Assembly: GCF_030272615.1 (NCBI RefSeq)
Contig: NC_081413.1
Coordinates: 555,857,136-555,921,135 of the forward strand
Length of the DNA stretch: 64,000 nt
Source of the DNA: Cryptomeria japonica
Taxonomy: Eukaryota; Streptophyta; Pinopsida; Cupressales; Cupressaceae
Direction: 5' to 3'
Below are positions 47,198 through 58,924 of this stretch, one piece after another (position 1 is the first letter of the stretch; each line of letters opens with the position of its first letter). A program made the position numbers and the translations under genes. A model generated the notes under the pieces. The model worked only from the letters and a program-made list of their open reading frames with translations, was not told the DNA's origin and searched no databases.

Positions 47198-48333
47198 TGT
47201 GTTGCTGAAAAGGGTTTCCACCACAAGAAGACTAAAAACCGCTAATTTTTACTTGGGGACCAATACATTAAAAGCGGGGTAAATCAATGGATAGATAGCC
47301 ACAATTTAGCAAGGATAAGGCCTGATAACTCTATTAGATTTACTCGTTATTTGGATGGATTACCCTTTTTTAAGTTGAAATGTAAAAATGCTAAAATTAG
47401 GGTAAATGTGTAGGAATTGATGTAAAAACACATGAACAGTGAGCTACAGTAGTTGGATAGAGCCAAGAACCTAGATCTAAGAAATATAAATGTATTTGGA
47501 TCTATTCCCAAAAGGAGCTCCTAATTTGTCAGGATCATGCTGGCGGTTGCCCTAGTCCTCCATAATTTTTGCATTCTAATGGGGGATCAATTCGTCATTG
47601 CAAATACAACCAATTTTGAATACTATAGCTTTGTACCTATTCCTTCACATAATAGAGAAGGGAAATAGGTTGGGAATAGGGGTTTGCCTTAGGTCAAACC
47701 TCAATTTTGGAATTAACCACAAAAGAGAAATTTGAAATATGATTGAATTGTAGTAATGGAAATGTTCTCCTTTTGAGGGAGATGTTGAATAATGACAAAC
47801 ACAAATGATATCCTCCTTGTGAATTTTTTATTGTCTCCACATGGAATTGGGGTTTCATGAAGTCTTCAACAATATAGAACATGAATACCAACTCCAATAA
47901 TTGAATCTTGACTCTATCTCTACTCCAATGCTTGAAAGAAGACTCATTGCTTGCTCAATTGAACTTGAATGCTTGATGTCAAATTGAATTGATGTATGTG
48001 TATTCGAATGTATCTCAAAATGAGAGGGGTAGACCTCCTTTTATACTTGCCCATTGAAAAATAACTTATTTTTTGACGTGAGATGAAATGGGGTCGAGAT
48101 TCCCACTCAAATGTCATGACCATTAAGGGGCTCAAAAATGGGTCCTAATTGGGAGGACTAAGGCACAACCAGACACCAAAAAATAAGGGGAAAATGAAGT
48201 GCAGGTCATAAACATGACAAATATGCATGGTATGAGTAGAATCAAGTCTCCAATTAGGCCTTGGGACATGAATACCAAGGTGAGGGCCCAAATGTGGAAA
48301 GACATGTAAGGGAGTAAAATTTAGGATGCTTCA
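47198..48333 (-). repeat. 5' LTR of gypsy E
   Basis: Minus strand start TGAAGCATCCTAAATTTTACTCC, end CAGCAACACA. A TATA box (AAGTATAAAAGG on the minus strand, near 48031-48043) lies in the expected place. Collinear with 39445-42084 once the solo LTR is removed. Confidence 0.82.
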
Positions 48334-48429
48334 CCGATAAGGTTAAGTTTAATTAACAATGAATTATGAAATAGAGTATTTGGTTTGAACTGATTCACCC
48401 CCCCTCTCAGTCCTAAGGTGTGTTCAACA

Positions 48430-49413
48430 TAATTGAAATAGTCAAATTGAGAGTTGGAATACATAGGTGGTTGTATGTTGTAATTTGATACAACCTTAAA
48501 TATGATTTAATTTAATGTTCTTCACAACTACAACCATTCCAAATAATCAATTATTGCACTACCAATCCTCAAAGTATGTAATCAAACTATACCTTGTTTC
48601 AATCAACCCTTTCAAGTTCATTAATTCAATCAATCAGGCTTAAATTTGGAAATGTGTGTATATTTCCTTTCTTACAAAAGCTTGACTAAAACTACACCAT
48701 TTGAATGTAGCTAGAATACAACACCAAATCAGTTAATTTATTTGTATGAGGGATATTTTTATAGTAAATTTGATATTGATTAATTATATTAGTTTGAAAT
48801 GAATAGGAAGTGGATCCAAAAGATTACCACAATCAAGAAATCAAGTTCCTAAGTAACCTAGATATAATAATTGATCATGGAATATCAAGAAGTAATGGCC
48901 AAAACAAGGAAAATTCAAGATCTACAATGTTGTCCTTAGACTACTGTCATGAGGAATTAGCAAGTAGGGAAGTTTCCTCCTATATATAAAATACATTTTA
49001 TTACTCTCTAAGCATGAGATGTATTCAAATAGTTAAGGTATGTCTAATCAAGGAATCTATGAGATAAATATTCACCTCATTCAAGATAAATTGAACAAGT
49101 GATTGCAAGATATGGGTCTTCCATTGTTATTATAAAACTATTATTTAGACAAGTGGATGCAAAATAGATCTCATAGATCAACATCCTGAGATGGATTGAA
49201 ATAGTTTTATTATAAGGTTTGATGTACACCTAAAGTAAATGATTCCTATTGACGATATATTTATTCCTACAGTTGGTCATTAGGTTGTCCAATCAAATAG
49301 GGAAAAAGATGAATATAATAAAAAATAAGTAACTAATTCAAAGTATCCACTCATTGAAATTCATGAATAGCAAGGGGTAATGATAATCATATTAAAGAGA
49401 TCATTCATGATCC
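48430..49413. other. AT-rich spacer, nothing recognised
   Basis: About 1 kb between LTR G and element B/D with no repeat end, motif or open frame that I can support. Confidence 0.35.
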
Positions 49414-50839
49414 TGATAATATGATGAAACAATAAGGATCTGGTCAATTACTAAGAGGGAGGGTGAATCAGTAGATAGAAAACAAACCAAACTTTCACCA
49501 AATTTAAGCCCAACTCAGAAACAACTTGCTAAACTAACTGGTTTAGTCACTGTATCAAAAACTGCAACTGCACTCTCAAACTTTACCAGTTGACCAAAAC
49601 ATCAATGATACAATGCAATAGATCTAAAACTCACATACCATTTAACCAAAACATTAAAACACTTAACTAACATCAGTAATAGCTCATTTTAGATCACTTC
49701 CAGTCATCTAAACATATCTAAGTGGTTTTACCAGTTAATCATATAAACCATATCAAAACGTATTCACAAAATCATTCACCACTTGACACAATGATTTTTC
49801 ACATGGAAACCCAAATGGGAAAAATCAGGGTGGGGATGAATACCCACAAGTATTTTGAACTCATCTGAAGTTTTCCCTGTTAGGAGCCAATCCTTGGTAG
49901 AAGCTTATACAATAATGTGCTATTAAGAACAGATCCAGTTAGGGACCACCCATTTAAGGGATTGACTACAATACCCTGTTAGGAGTAACCTCGGTAGAGA
50001 ATTTCAAATCCAAGCTAATGGATCGCCTGGTTATAGGATTTAAACAACACCAAGCTTGTTAAATTTTACCCAGTTAAGGGATTTAACTGTTGTGATGGCT
50101 AGAGAACAACAGGGTCTTTGTTGATCTGGTAATAGCACTACTATGCTTAATTAGATCCTATTCTTCTCCTACTTGCCTTAAAAACATTCTACAGACACTC
50201 CTTCTAGTTCAGCAACAATCACACTACCACACTTAACCAAATTTCCAACACAATTACAAACAAATCATCGACCTTAAATACAAATACAATAGGTCGGTAA
50301 CACAACACAAAACCTACAAATCTCAAAGAGATTACAAACATATCAGTTCAATCATAACCATTGGATTACATAGAAATCAACTACACATTGTTCAAGACAA
50401 CTTCAACCGCTCCTGGATCACCACACATTGGATCCTGTACCTCATCACGCATTTTCCACTTCATGCTATGCATTTGCTCATTCCCATGATAAACAATTAT
50501 CTTCATGCGTCAAAACCACTTTGAACCTCATCACACGCATCATGCATACATGGCATCTTCATTTCCAATCACCATTCGGTCATAGATCATCACAACGAAT
50601 TCACCAAGATCCATCGGTTAGGGTTCTATATATCAACTGGTTAGGGTTACCGGTTGATCACTCTTCTTGAAATACAAATACCGATTTCCATCAATGTTTT
50701 ACTACCGATTGCTTTGCTCCATCATTACCGGTTGCAATACAACTCCATTACCAGTTGCAATACAACTCCATTACTAGTTGCTATTGTATCAATGATAACA
50801 CTATACTTCATTAATGCAATCTTCATGCAATACCAAAAA
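49414..50839 (-). repeat. 3' LTR of copia B/D
   Basis: Starts TGATAATATGATGAAAC on the plus strand and is collinear with 62664-64000. The conserved block is at 49801-49836. Open frames 50428-50916 are LTR sequence. Confidence 0.88.
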
Positions 50840-51196
50840 TCTCCCCCTTTGTCATTGATGGCAATACAAATATCAATATCCTCTGATTGTGATGATTGAG
50901 AGTAATGCACATACACAATCTTAGGAATCCTGGTTTACATTTTTCCATGTACTCTCCTTCAATTGCATCTCCATGTCTTTAGCTAGTAACTGGCTATCAA
51001 TCATATACAGTTCTTCTCCCCCTTTGACAGCAATGCCAAAGTGAATACCAATATCAATTGGTTAACCTTTTCATGCTTCACCGCTCTGCAACTACGATAT
51101 GCAACTAGTTGCTCCCCCTGTGGAGTAGCTTCACTCTACACCAATCCTGCTTCAAGATTTTCAATAAGCTCTGGGATTGATGTCTTCCAAATCTTC
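50840..51196 (-). promoter_or_regulatory. 3' noncoding region and purine tracts of copia B/D
   Basis: AAAGGGGGAGA (minus strand, 50840-50850) is the polypurine primer next to the LTR. Further tracts are at 51014-51025 and 51111-51120. Confidence 0.7.
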
Positions 51197-51760
51197 TTAA
51201 TTGACTTCATTTAGGGGTACAACCCCTAGCTTACCTCTAAGATACTCAAAAGTATCCTTAGGTAAAGGTTTAGTAAAGATATCCACTAGTTGTTCCTTAG
51301 TAGATACATGCTCCAGTGACACATCTTTACTTTTCACTTTCTCTCTCAAGAAATGATACTTCATCTCAATATGCTTTGTCCTAGCATGCAACATTGGGTT
51401 CTTAGAAATGTTTATTGCAGTGGTGTTATCATAGAAAATCCTTATCAGTTCTGAAATATTTGACTTGAAACCTTCCCAAATGTGTTTCATATAGATTGCT
51501 TGTATACAATTCATATATGCCACAACATATTCAACTTCTGCAATTGATTGTGAGATACAACTTTGTTTCTTGTTGCTCCAAGACACTAGTCTTCCTCCAA
51601 GAAAGAATGCTCCTCCAATTATACTCTTCCTATCATCAACATTATTTACCCAGTTCGCATCTGTATAGACTTTTAAATCAAAGTCTCTTGCATATGGATA
51701 CCATAATCCATAATCAATTGTACCTTTTAGATACCTAAAAATTCTTTTGGTTGCTACCAT
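51197..51760 (-). pseudogene. RNase H of copia B/D, undamaged domain
   Basis: Open for 187 codons to the natural end LGVVPLNEVN. VYTDANWVNN, AEVEYVVAYMN and FYDNTTAINISKN supply D, E and D; HARTKHIEMKYHFLREKV and VDIFTKPLP complete the domain. No stop or shift inside, but RT upstream is broken, so the element as a whole is dead. Confidence 0.9.
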
Positions 51761-52640
51761 GTATGTCTCCTTCAGGCTTTTCTAAAATCTCGCAACCAAT
51801 CCTACTACATGAGCAATGTTTGGTCTATTGTGGACAACATAATGTAGTTTACCTATCATTGACCCATACTCCTTTCCACCCACTATTGCAGAATCATCCT
51901 CCTTAGACAATTTATAGCTTGTAACCATTGGTGTTCCAACTGGTTTACAGTCTCCCATTCCAAAAGTCTTCAATACTTCTTTCACATACTTAGACTGTGT
52001 GATGGAAATGTCATCCTTCATCTGTTGGATTTGCAGACCTATAAAAAAATTTATCTCAGCTATCAGTGACATCTCAAACACATTCTTCATTTCACTGGAA
52101 AAGTCATGACACATCATCATTTCCTCCAAAAATGATATCATCAACAAATAGCTCACTTACCAGTATCTTGTCTCCTTTTGACTTGAGATATATGTTACTA
52201 TCTTCACTGGTTCTCTGAAAACTTATCTTCACCAAGTGAGAGTGCAATCTTTCATACCATGCTCTAGGTGCTTGCTTCAGTCCATATAATGCATTATGTA
52301 ATTTTCACACCATGTCCTTTTCTATAGTTAAAGCATAACCATCTAGTTGTTCAATGTAGACTTCCTCTTCCAATACTCCATTTAGGAATGTTGACTTCAC
52401 ATCCATCTGATATACTTAGAATCCTTTGTATGCTGCAAATGCAAGTAGAGTCCTTACTCCTTCCAATCTAGCAACTAGTGCAAATGTCTCACCATAGTCT
52501 TCACCTTCTTCTTGTGCATATCCTTTGCATACAAGTCCGGCTTTATTTCTGACCACTACTCCATCCTCACTCAATTTATTCTTGAATGCCCATTTTGTTC
52601 CTATAACATTCTTGTTCTTCGATATGGGTACCAATGACCA
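51761..52640 (-). pseudogene. Reverse transcriptase of copia B/D
   Basis: Part 52416-52634 has NVIGTKWAFKNKLSEDGVVV and [14 protein letters not shown]. Part 51782-52156 has the C-terminal RT (GLQIQQMKDDISITQSKYV). The FVDDIIFGGN motif lies near 52120-52155, next to a frame change. Stops and at least two shifts are present. Confidence 0.88.
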
Positions 52641-53048
52641 AGTATTGTTCTTCTCTATCTGGTTAAGTTATTCTTCCATTGCCTTGATCTAGACTTCATC
52701 TACAAAATCTTCTTTTGCAGTTCTAGGCTCAATGGTAGAAATCATACAAGAGTTCTCTCTAAGCCTTGTTCTTGTTAGCACACCTGCATTCATGTCTCCA
52801 ATAATCTGATTGGGGCTATGATTGAGTCTAACATACCTTGGAATGACATGATCTTGATATCCAGGTTCTTCTTCTTCTTCTTCATATTCTTCTTCTTCTA
52901 TTGGACCTCCCTATTCAGGTTGAATTGGGGCTTCTCTGATCTATTCTCCAACTTCTGGCTTCACCGGTTTCGGTTCCAAAAACACCATGTAAGGTTCTTC
53001 TTCTTCCTTCTCCTTACCGGTTTCTCCTGATTTCTCAGGAAACTTATC
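52641..53048 (-). pseudogene. Integrase-RT linker of copia B/D
   Basis: Glu-rich run (GAA/GAG repeats on the minus strand, 52868-52905) followed by HVIPRYVRLNH and STIEPRTAKEDF. Element C inserted at its upstream end. Confidence 0.7.
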
Positions 53049-54420
53049 TCTTGTCATTCGCATAAAGATTGCATTGATGAACTTTTATGTTGTCATTGAT
53101 GCTAATTATAACTGATAATAATGTTGTTTTGCAACTGGTATTACTAGAGAAGAAGAAGTAAGATCAATAGGTAAACCCTACCTATTGATATGCTAAACCC
53201 TAACCGATGGAGCTTGGTGAATCGGTTGTATTGGTTTATGATCAAATGATGAGTGGTAATGATTATGCCATGTATGCATGTTGTATGTGAAGAGTTCAAA
53301 TAGAATTTGGCATGTAGAGATAACGGTTTTATCTTGGGAATGAGAAAGTTCATTGCATGTAATGGAAACAGCGTGATGAGTTACAGAGTTTGATGAAGCG
53401 ATGATCAAGGAGCGGTCAAGGTTGTCTTGAATGATATGCAATGATTGCTATGTTATCCAATGGTCATACTTGAACCTATTTGTTTGTAATCTCTAAGAGA
53501 TATTAGGTTTGTGATGTGTTACCAACCAATTTTTTTGTTTATAAGGTCTATAAGTTGTTTTTTTGTAGTGTTGGCAATTTTGGTTGAATGTAAGAGTGAT
53601 TGGTTGCTGAACCAGAAGATGTATCTGTAGTATGTGTAAAGGCAGATATCAGCATGAAAAGGATCTAATCAAGAATAGTAGTGCTATTCACCAGATCAAA
53701 AAACCCCTATTGTTCTCTAACAATTACAACAGTCAAATCCCTTAAATGGGTAAGCTCTAACAAGCTTAGTGTTATATAAATCCTTTAGCCAGGTGAGCCA
53801 TTAGCTTGGATTTGAAATCCTCTACTGAGGTTACTCCTAACAGGGTATTGCTTCTAATAGGGAATTATAGTCAGTCCTATAACCGAGTGGTCCCTAACCG
53901 AATTTGTTCTTAACAGGACTTATTGTAAAGCTTTAACAGGCTTGGCTCCTAACAAGGCGAACTTCAGAAGATTTCAGAATACTTATGGGAATTCATCCCC
54001 GTCATGGTTTTTCTGATTTGGGTTTCCACATCAAAATCATTGTGTGAAGTGGTGAATGTTTTTGTGGTTATGTTTGATATGGTTAATTTGCTTAACTGCT
54101 AAATCCACTTAGATTTGATATGATGACCAACAACAATCTAAAATGAGCTTTTACTTTTGTCAGTAAAGTATTTGGATTTTTTGGTTAAATGGTTTGTGAG
54201 TTTTAGAGTTGTTTTACTGTTATTCTGTTATGACAGTCAACCAGTTTACTTGACGGTGATATTGCAATTTGATAGTTATGTGCTTGAACTAGTCAGTTCT
54301 GAGTTTGACTTGAGAGGTTGTTTTTTTTGGTGAAAAGTTTGTGTCAGTTTTCTATCTACTGATTCAACCCCCCTCCCTCTCAGTAGTTGACCGGATCCTT
54401 ATTGATTCATCATACCATCA
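53049..54420 (+). repeat. 5' LTR of copia C
   Basis: From TCTTGTCATTCGCAT to CATACCATCA. The start is not TG as written; the 3' copy has TATTGGCATTCGCAT. Contains the conserved block at 53997-54031 and TGATTCAACCCCCCTCCCTC near the end. Confidence 0.88.
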
Positions 54421-54422
54421 AT

Positions 54423-54434
54423 TGGTATCAGAGC
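54423..54434 (+). promoter_or_regulatory. Primer binding site of copia C
   Basis: TGGTATCAGAGC, two bases after the LTR, complementary to initiator methionine tRNA. Confidence 0.96.
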
Positions 54435-54490
54435 ATTTTAGGTCCTCTAGTATCTAAGCCTTACAACTTGAGGTAAAGATCTTGAACAAC

Positions 54491-55405
54491 ATGATGAAGA
54501 AAGAAGGTCTGAAGTTTAATAGGGAAAACTACATAATATGGAGTGATAGAATGAAAATCTATATCAAGAGTCTAGGAAGTCAATACTAGGAACATGTTGG
54601 TACTCAATATGTTGCACCTAGTGGAACTATGTTCGATGATCAAAAGAAAGAGTGACAAGAAAATAATCAAGCATTAGAGGCCATTATTAGTTCTTTGTCT
54701 GATTTAGACTATGTTGATTTCCATGGTCTAGAGACTACTTATGAGGTATGGAAGAAACTTGAGGAAATCTATAGGGGTGATGAGCATGTGAAGATTACCA
54801 AAGAAGAGAGTCTTAGAGGTAAATTTGATGACATGTGGATGGCTGAAGGTGAGAATATACAATAGTATGGTTAGAGGATCAAAGAGATAGTTGGTGAGAT
54901 CAAGAGTGTTGGTGGTAAAGTGCAGGATGCCACAGTGGTTAGTAAGGTGTTGAGAACCCTTCTACCAGTCTATGCTATCCAAGTTGCAGCCATTTAGGAG
55001 CTAAAGTCTATTGATAAAACTAAGGTAACCCTTGACTCTATCATTGGTAATATTACTTCATTTGAATTAAATGGTTGTGATGGTAGTGCTCAGAAATCCG
55101 AATATGCATTTAGAGCTTCAGTTTCTAACCCTTCTATGAGGAAAAGTAGAGATGTTTGTCATAGTTATGAATCTAGATCTAGTAGAGAAGTTGATGATGA
55201 AGACAATTTGATTGACTTTGAAGCATTGTTGGCCAAGCAGTTACCCAAAGGTACTGGTAAGTACAGAGGTAAATTACCTTTGAAATGTTTTGCATGTAAC
55301 AAGATTGGACACATTGCAGCTAACTATCCTAATGGTGACAATGAGCATAAGCATAGGAAAAGGCAAAAGAGATTGTCTCATTGCAGTTGGTGGTGGTATC
55401 ACTGA
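54491..55405 (+). pseudogene. Gag of copia C
   Basis: ATG at 54491 (MMKKEGLKFNRENYIIWSDR), 57 bases past the primer site. UBN2-type gag with IISSLSDLDYVD, YEVWKKLEEIYRGDEHV and KTKVTLDSIIGNI. Five in-frame stops; three are TAG where sister copies have Gln (QQYGQ region and AAIQEL). The zinc knuckle CFACNKIGHIAANY has Tyr for the fourth Cys. A frameshift near 55360 separates it from protease. Confidence 0.88.
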
Positions 55406-55830
55406 TGAGGAATTTGAGGGATATGCTAATGAAGATATTGTCTTTGTAGCCATTAAAGAGGAGACATCTAATCAAAAATCATTAGTTTCTCACATGGATA
55501 GTTCTGATGATTGGATCATTGATAGTGGTTGTTCAAACCACATGACCAGTAACCGGAGAAAATTTCTTACTTTGAAGGAATTTGATGGAGGAGTTGGGAG
55601 ATTTGGAAATGACTCACCCTGCATGGTAAAAGGAAAGGGAACCATTTCTCTTAATGGAAAGAGCAGTGCAAATGATGTCTACTGGGTTGAAGGATTAAAG
55701 AACAATCTTCTGAGTGTTGCCCAACTCAATGATAGAGGTTATCCATTGGAATTTAAAAATGGAATGTGCAAAATCTATGGGAGAAAAGGTGAACTGATTG
55801 CAACTAGCAAGCAGACAAAAGGTAACCTAT
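55406..55830 (+). pseudogene. Aspartic protease of copia C
   Basis: WIIDSGCSNHMTSNRRKF with intact DSG, GRFGNDSPCMVKGKGTISL and LLSVAQLNDRGYPLEF. Open within the frame 55290-55892. Confidence 0.88.
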
Positions 55831-56560
55831 TTTACCTGAATCCTAAAGTCAACAATTGTTTAATTGCTAAAGTAGATGATAGTTGGCTTTAGCATCGAGG
55901 ATTTTTTCATATAAACTTTGATAACATTGTTAAGGTTAGTAAGTCTAAGTCAATAAGAGGTTTACCTTAGTTGGATAAATCAGTAAATGCTCTATGTAAG
56001 GAATGTCAATTAGGAAAGATGACACCCTCAACTTTTAAGAGCAAAACTGTTTCAGCAAAATATTTGTTAGATTTGGTTCATACAGATCTCTGTGGACCAA
56101 TAAGGACTAAAAGTATCCAAGGTGACAGATATTTTATGATCTTCACTGATGATTACTCAAGAATGATGTGGGTCACATTCTTGAAGGATAAAACATAAGC
56201 CTTTAGTAAGTTCAAGGCATCGAGGGCCTTAGCTGAAAAAGAAAGTGGTAAGAAGATAAAGTGTCTGAGGACTGGTCAAGGTGGTGAATTTAGTTTAGAG
56301 GAACTCACTATATATTGTGAAGACAATGGAATTAAGAGGCAGCTTTCTGCACCAAGGACACCATAGTGGCATGGTATTGCAGAGAGGAACAACCAGTTAG
56401 TTGTTGAATCTGCTAGAATGATGCTTATACAAGGAGGAGTAGCAAAACATTTTGGAGAGAAGTTGTCAACACAGTTGTCTACACTATGAACTAGATATTG
56501 GTAAAAAGAGGTAAGGATAAACTCCTTATGAATACTGGTATGGTAGATAAACTAATGTTA
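55831..56560 (+). pseudogene. Integrase of copia C, second catalytic Asp lost
   Basis: The pre-integrase region has a stop at the Trp before HRGF. CKECQLGKMTPSTF, HTDLCGPIRTKS (first Asp), then LRTGQGGEF with Gly in place of the second catalytic Asp; AERNNQLVVES holds the Glu. One A is missing in the A run near 56442, shifting the frame. Confidence 0.88.
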
Positions 56561-57060
56561 GTTATTTTAAGATTTTTGGTAATAAATGTTTTATTAAGAG
56601 AGGTGACTATGTCAGTAAGTTTGAGGCTAAAAGTGATGAAGGCATATTTCTTGGTTACTCCACCAAGAGTAAGGCCTACAAATGTTACAACAATAGGACA
56701 TAGAGAATCATTGAAAGTGTTCATGTTCGAGTGGGTGAGTATCCTGAAGTCTCGGGAGAAACTAGTGAGGAGAAAAAGGATAAAGAACCTTGCATTCTGA
56801 TTTTGGAACCAGAACTGGTGAAGCCAGAAGTTGGTGAAGTGAATGTTGTAGTACCAGTTCAACCAGAACAAGCAAGTTTAGAAGAAAAAGATGATAATAA
56901 AGAAGAAGAACCTGAAGATAATGACTATGTCATTCCAAGGTATGTGAGACTCAATCATAATCCTCACCAGATTATTGGAGATAAAGATGCTGGAGTATTA
57001 ACCAAAAGAAGAATTAGAGAGAATTTTTGCATGATCTCCACTATTGAGCCTAGAACTGCT
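56561..57060 (+). pseudogene. Integrase C-terminus and acidic linker of copia C
   Basis: The frame 56731-57228 encodes EEKDDNKEEEPEDNDYVIP then RYVRLNHNPHQIIGDKDAG, the usual linker before RT. The integrase tail (56500-56710) needs another frame. Confidence 0.75.
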
Positions 57061-57900
57061 AAGGAATCTTTTGGAGATGATCACCGAATCAAAGCTATGG
57101 AGGAGGAGCTTGACCAAATTGAGAAGAAAAATACATGGACCCTAGTACCCAGACCGGTGAATAAAAATGTGATAAGTACTAAATGGGTATTTAGGAACAG
57201 ACTAAATGAAGATGGAGTAGTAGTCTAAAACAAAGATAGATTGGTATGCAAAGGTTATGCACAAGAAGAAGGAGAAGACTATGGTGAGACATTTGCACCA
57301 GTTGCTAGATTGGAAGGTTTTAGGACTCTACTTGCATTTGCAGCATATAAGGGATTCAAAGTATATCAGATGGATGTAAAGTCAACATTTCTAAATGGGA
57401 TACTGGAAGAAGAAGTATACATTGAGTAGCCAGATGGTTATGCTTTGACTGATGCAAAGGATATGGTGTGTAAACTGCACAAGGCACTATATGGTTTGAA
57501 GCAAGCACCGAGTGCATGGTATGAAAGGCTACATTCACACCTAATGAAGATAGGTTTTCAGAGAACCAATGAAGACAACAATATATATCTCAAATCTAAA
57601 GGAGATAAGATACTGGTTAGTGAAGTGTTTGTGGATGATATCATATTTGGAGGCAATGATGACATGAGTGATGACTTTGCAAATCAGATGAAAAGTGAAT
57701 TTGAAATATCTCTAGTAGGAGAGATAAAATTCTTCATAGGTTTGCAAATTCAGTAGATGAAGAGTGGTATTTTTATCACACAGTCTAAGTATGTGAAAGA
57801 GGTATTGAAGACATTTGGAATGAGTGACTGTAAACTATTTGGGACACCAATGGTTACAGGTTGTAAACTGTCTAAGGAGGATGAAGTTGTATCTGTTGAT
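57061..57900 (+). pseudogene. Reverse transcriptase of copia C
   Basis: One frame with stops at 57226-57228, 57427-57429 and 57754-57756: [75 protein letters not shown], and FVDDIIFGGNDD near 57633-57665. Catalytic Asp residues are all present. Confidence 0.92.
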
Positions 57901-58580
57901 GAAAAGGAGTACAGGTCAATGATTGGGAAACTGCATTATGTTGTTCATAGCAGACTGGATATTGCTCATGCAGTTGGTTTGGTTGCCAGATTTCAAAAGA
58001 ATCCAAAGGAGACACACTTGATAGTAACCAAAAGGATATTTAGATATTTGAAAGGTACTATTGACTATGGATTACGGTAGCCATATGCAAGTAAATTTAT
58101 TTGAAAGTTTATACAGATGCAGACTGGGCACGTAATGTTGATGATAGGAAGAGTACAACCAATGGAGCATTCTTTCTTGGAGGAAGACTTGTATCTTGGA
58201 GTAGAAAGAAGAAGAGTTGTATATCACAATCCATTGTTGAATCTGAGTATGTTGCAACATATATGAATTGTACACAGGCAATCTGCATGAAACTCATTTT
58301 GGAAATATTCAAGCTAAAGATTACAAAACCTATAAAGATTCAATGTGACAACACCAGTGCAATAAATATTTCAAAGAACTTGGTGTTTCATGCTAGAACC
58401 AAGCATATTGAGTCAAAATATAATTTCTTGAGAGAAAAAGTACAGAGTAAAGATGTGTTATTAGAGCAAGTATCTACCAAGGAGTAGCTAGTGGATATCT
58501 TTACTAAACCTCTACCTAAGACAACTTTTGAGTATCTTAGAGGTCAATTGGGGGTTGTGCCCCTACATGAGGTCAATTGA
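57901..58580 (+). pseudogene. RNase H of copia C
   Basis: YRSMIGKLHYVVHSR leads in. A slip near 58085-58100 shifts the frame. Then VYTDADWARNVDDRKS, VESEYVATYMN and CDNTSAINISKN give D, E and D. A TAG replaces Gln in STKEQLVD. Natural end HEVN with TGA at 58578-58580. Confidence 0.9.
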
Positions 58581-58924
58581 GCATGATGTGGAATACATCA
58601 GTTCTGGAGCTAATTGGAGAATTTTGAAGTAGGATTGGTGTAGAGTGGAGTTATTCCACAGGGGGAGCATCAAGTTGTAGGTTGATGTTGCTGAATAGTG
58701 AAGTATGACACTGCAGGTTTTACTCTCACTTTGGCATTGTTGTCAAAGGGGGAGAAGAATTGTATGATTGACAAAGAGAAGATCTATAGCCAGTTACCAG
58801 TTGAAGACATGGAGACTCAGTTGAAGGAGAATACATGGTAAAATGTAAACTAGGATTCCTATTCACAATCATAGAAATCAAGGGTATTTATACTTCTATT
58901 GCCATCAATGCCAAAGGGGGAGAC
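58581..58924 (+). promoter_or_regulatory. 3' noncoding region and purine tracts of copia C
   Basis: Three G-rich purine tracts: 58657-58668 (CACAGGGGGAGC), 58743-58754 (TCAAAGGGGGAG) and 58910-58923 (GCCAAAGGGGGAGA) next to the LTR. The last is the polypurine primer. Confidence 0.78.

Larger units (their letters stand above)
39445..48333 (-). mobile_element. Non-autonomous gypsy element E (gag and protease only), reverse
   Basis: Two LTRs of about 1.13 kb, primer site at 47182-47195 and polypurine tract at 42086-42100 fix the minus orientation. The coding region (46711 down to 43417) holds gag, a zinc-finger-like motif, protease and an acidic tail with its own stop. RT, RNase H and integrase are absent. 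Flanks TTGAT and CCGAT match in only three of five bases. Two solo LTRs sit inside. It resembles the class of elements with LTRs and gag but no pol. Confidence 0.8.
33441..48429 (+). mobile_element. Copia LTR G, split by units H and E
   Basis: Starting TATTGGCAATATG after a purine tract, the LTR is cut by H at 33469, resumes at 37514, is cut by E at 39444, and resumes at 48334 to end GTGTTCAACA at 48429. The rejoined sequence carries the expected marks: a degenerate CTATGG...TTACATAAAT block (39353-39388) and TGATTCACCCCCCCTCTCAG (48389-48410). A second LTR-like start, GGAGATTGTTGGCAATTG, lies at 37641. So the true start may be 37645 instead. The internal region upstream is not recognisable. 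Confidence 0.55.
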
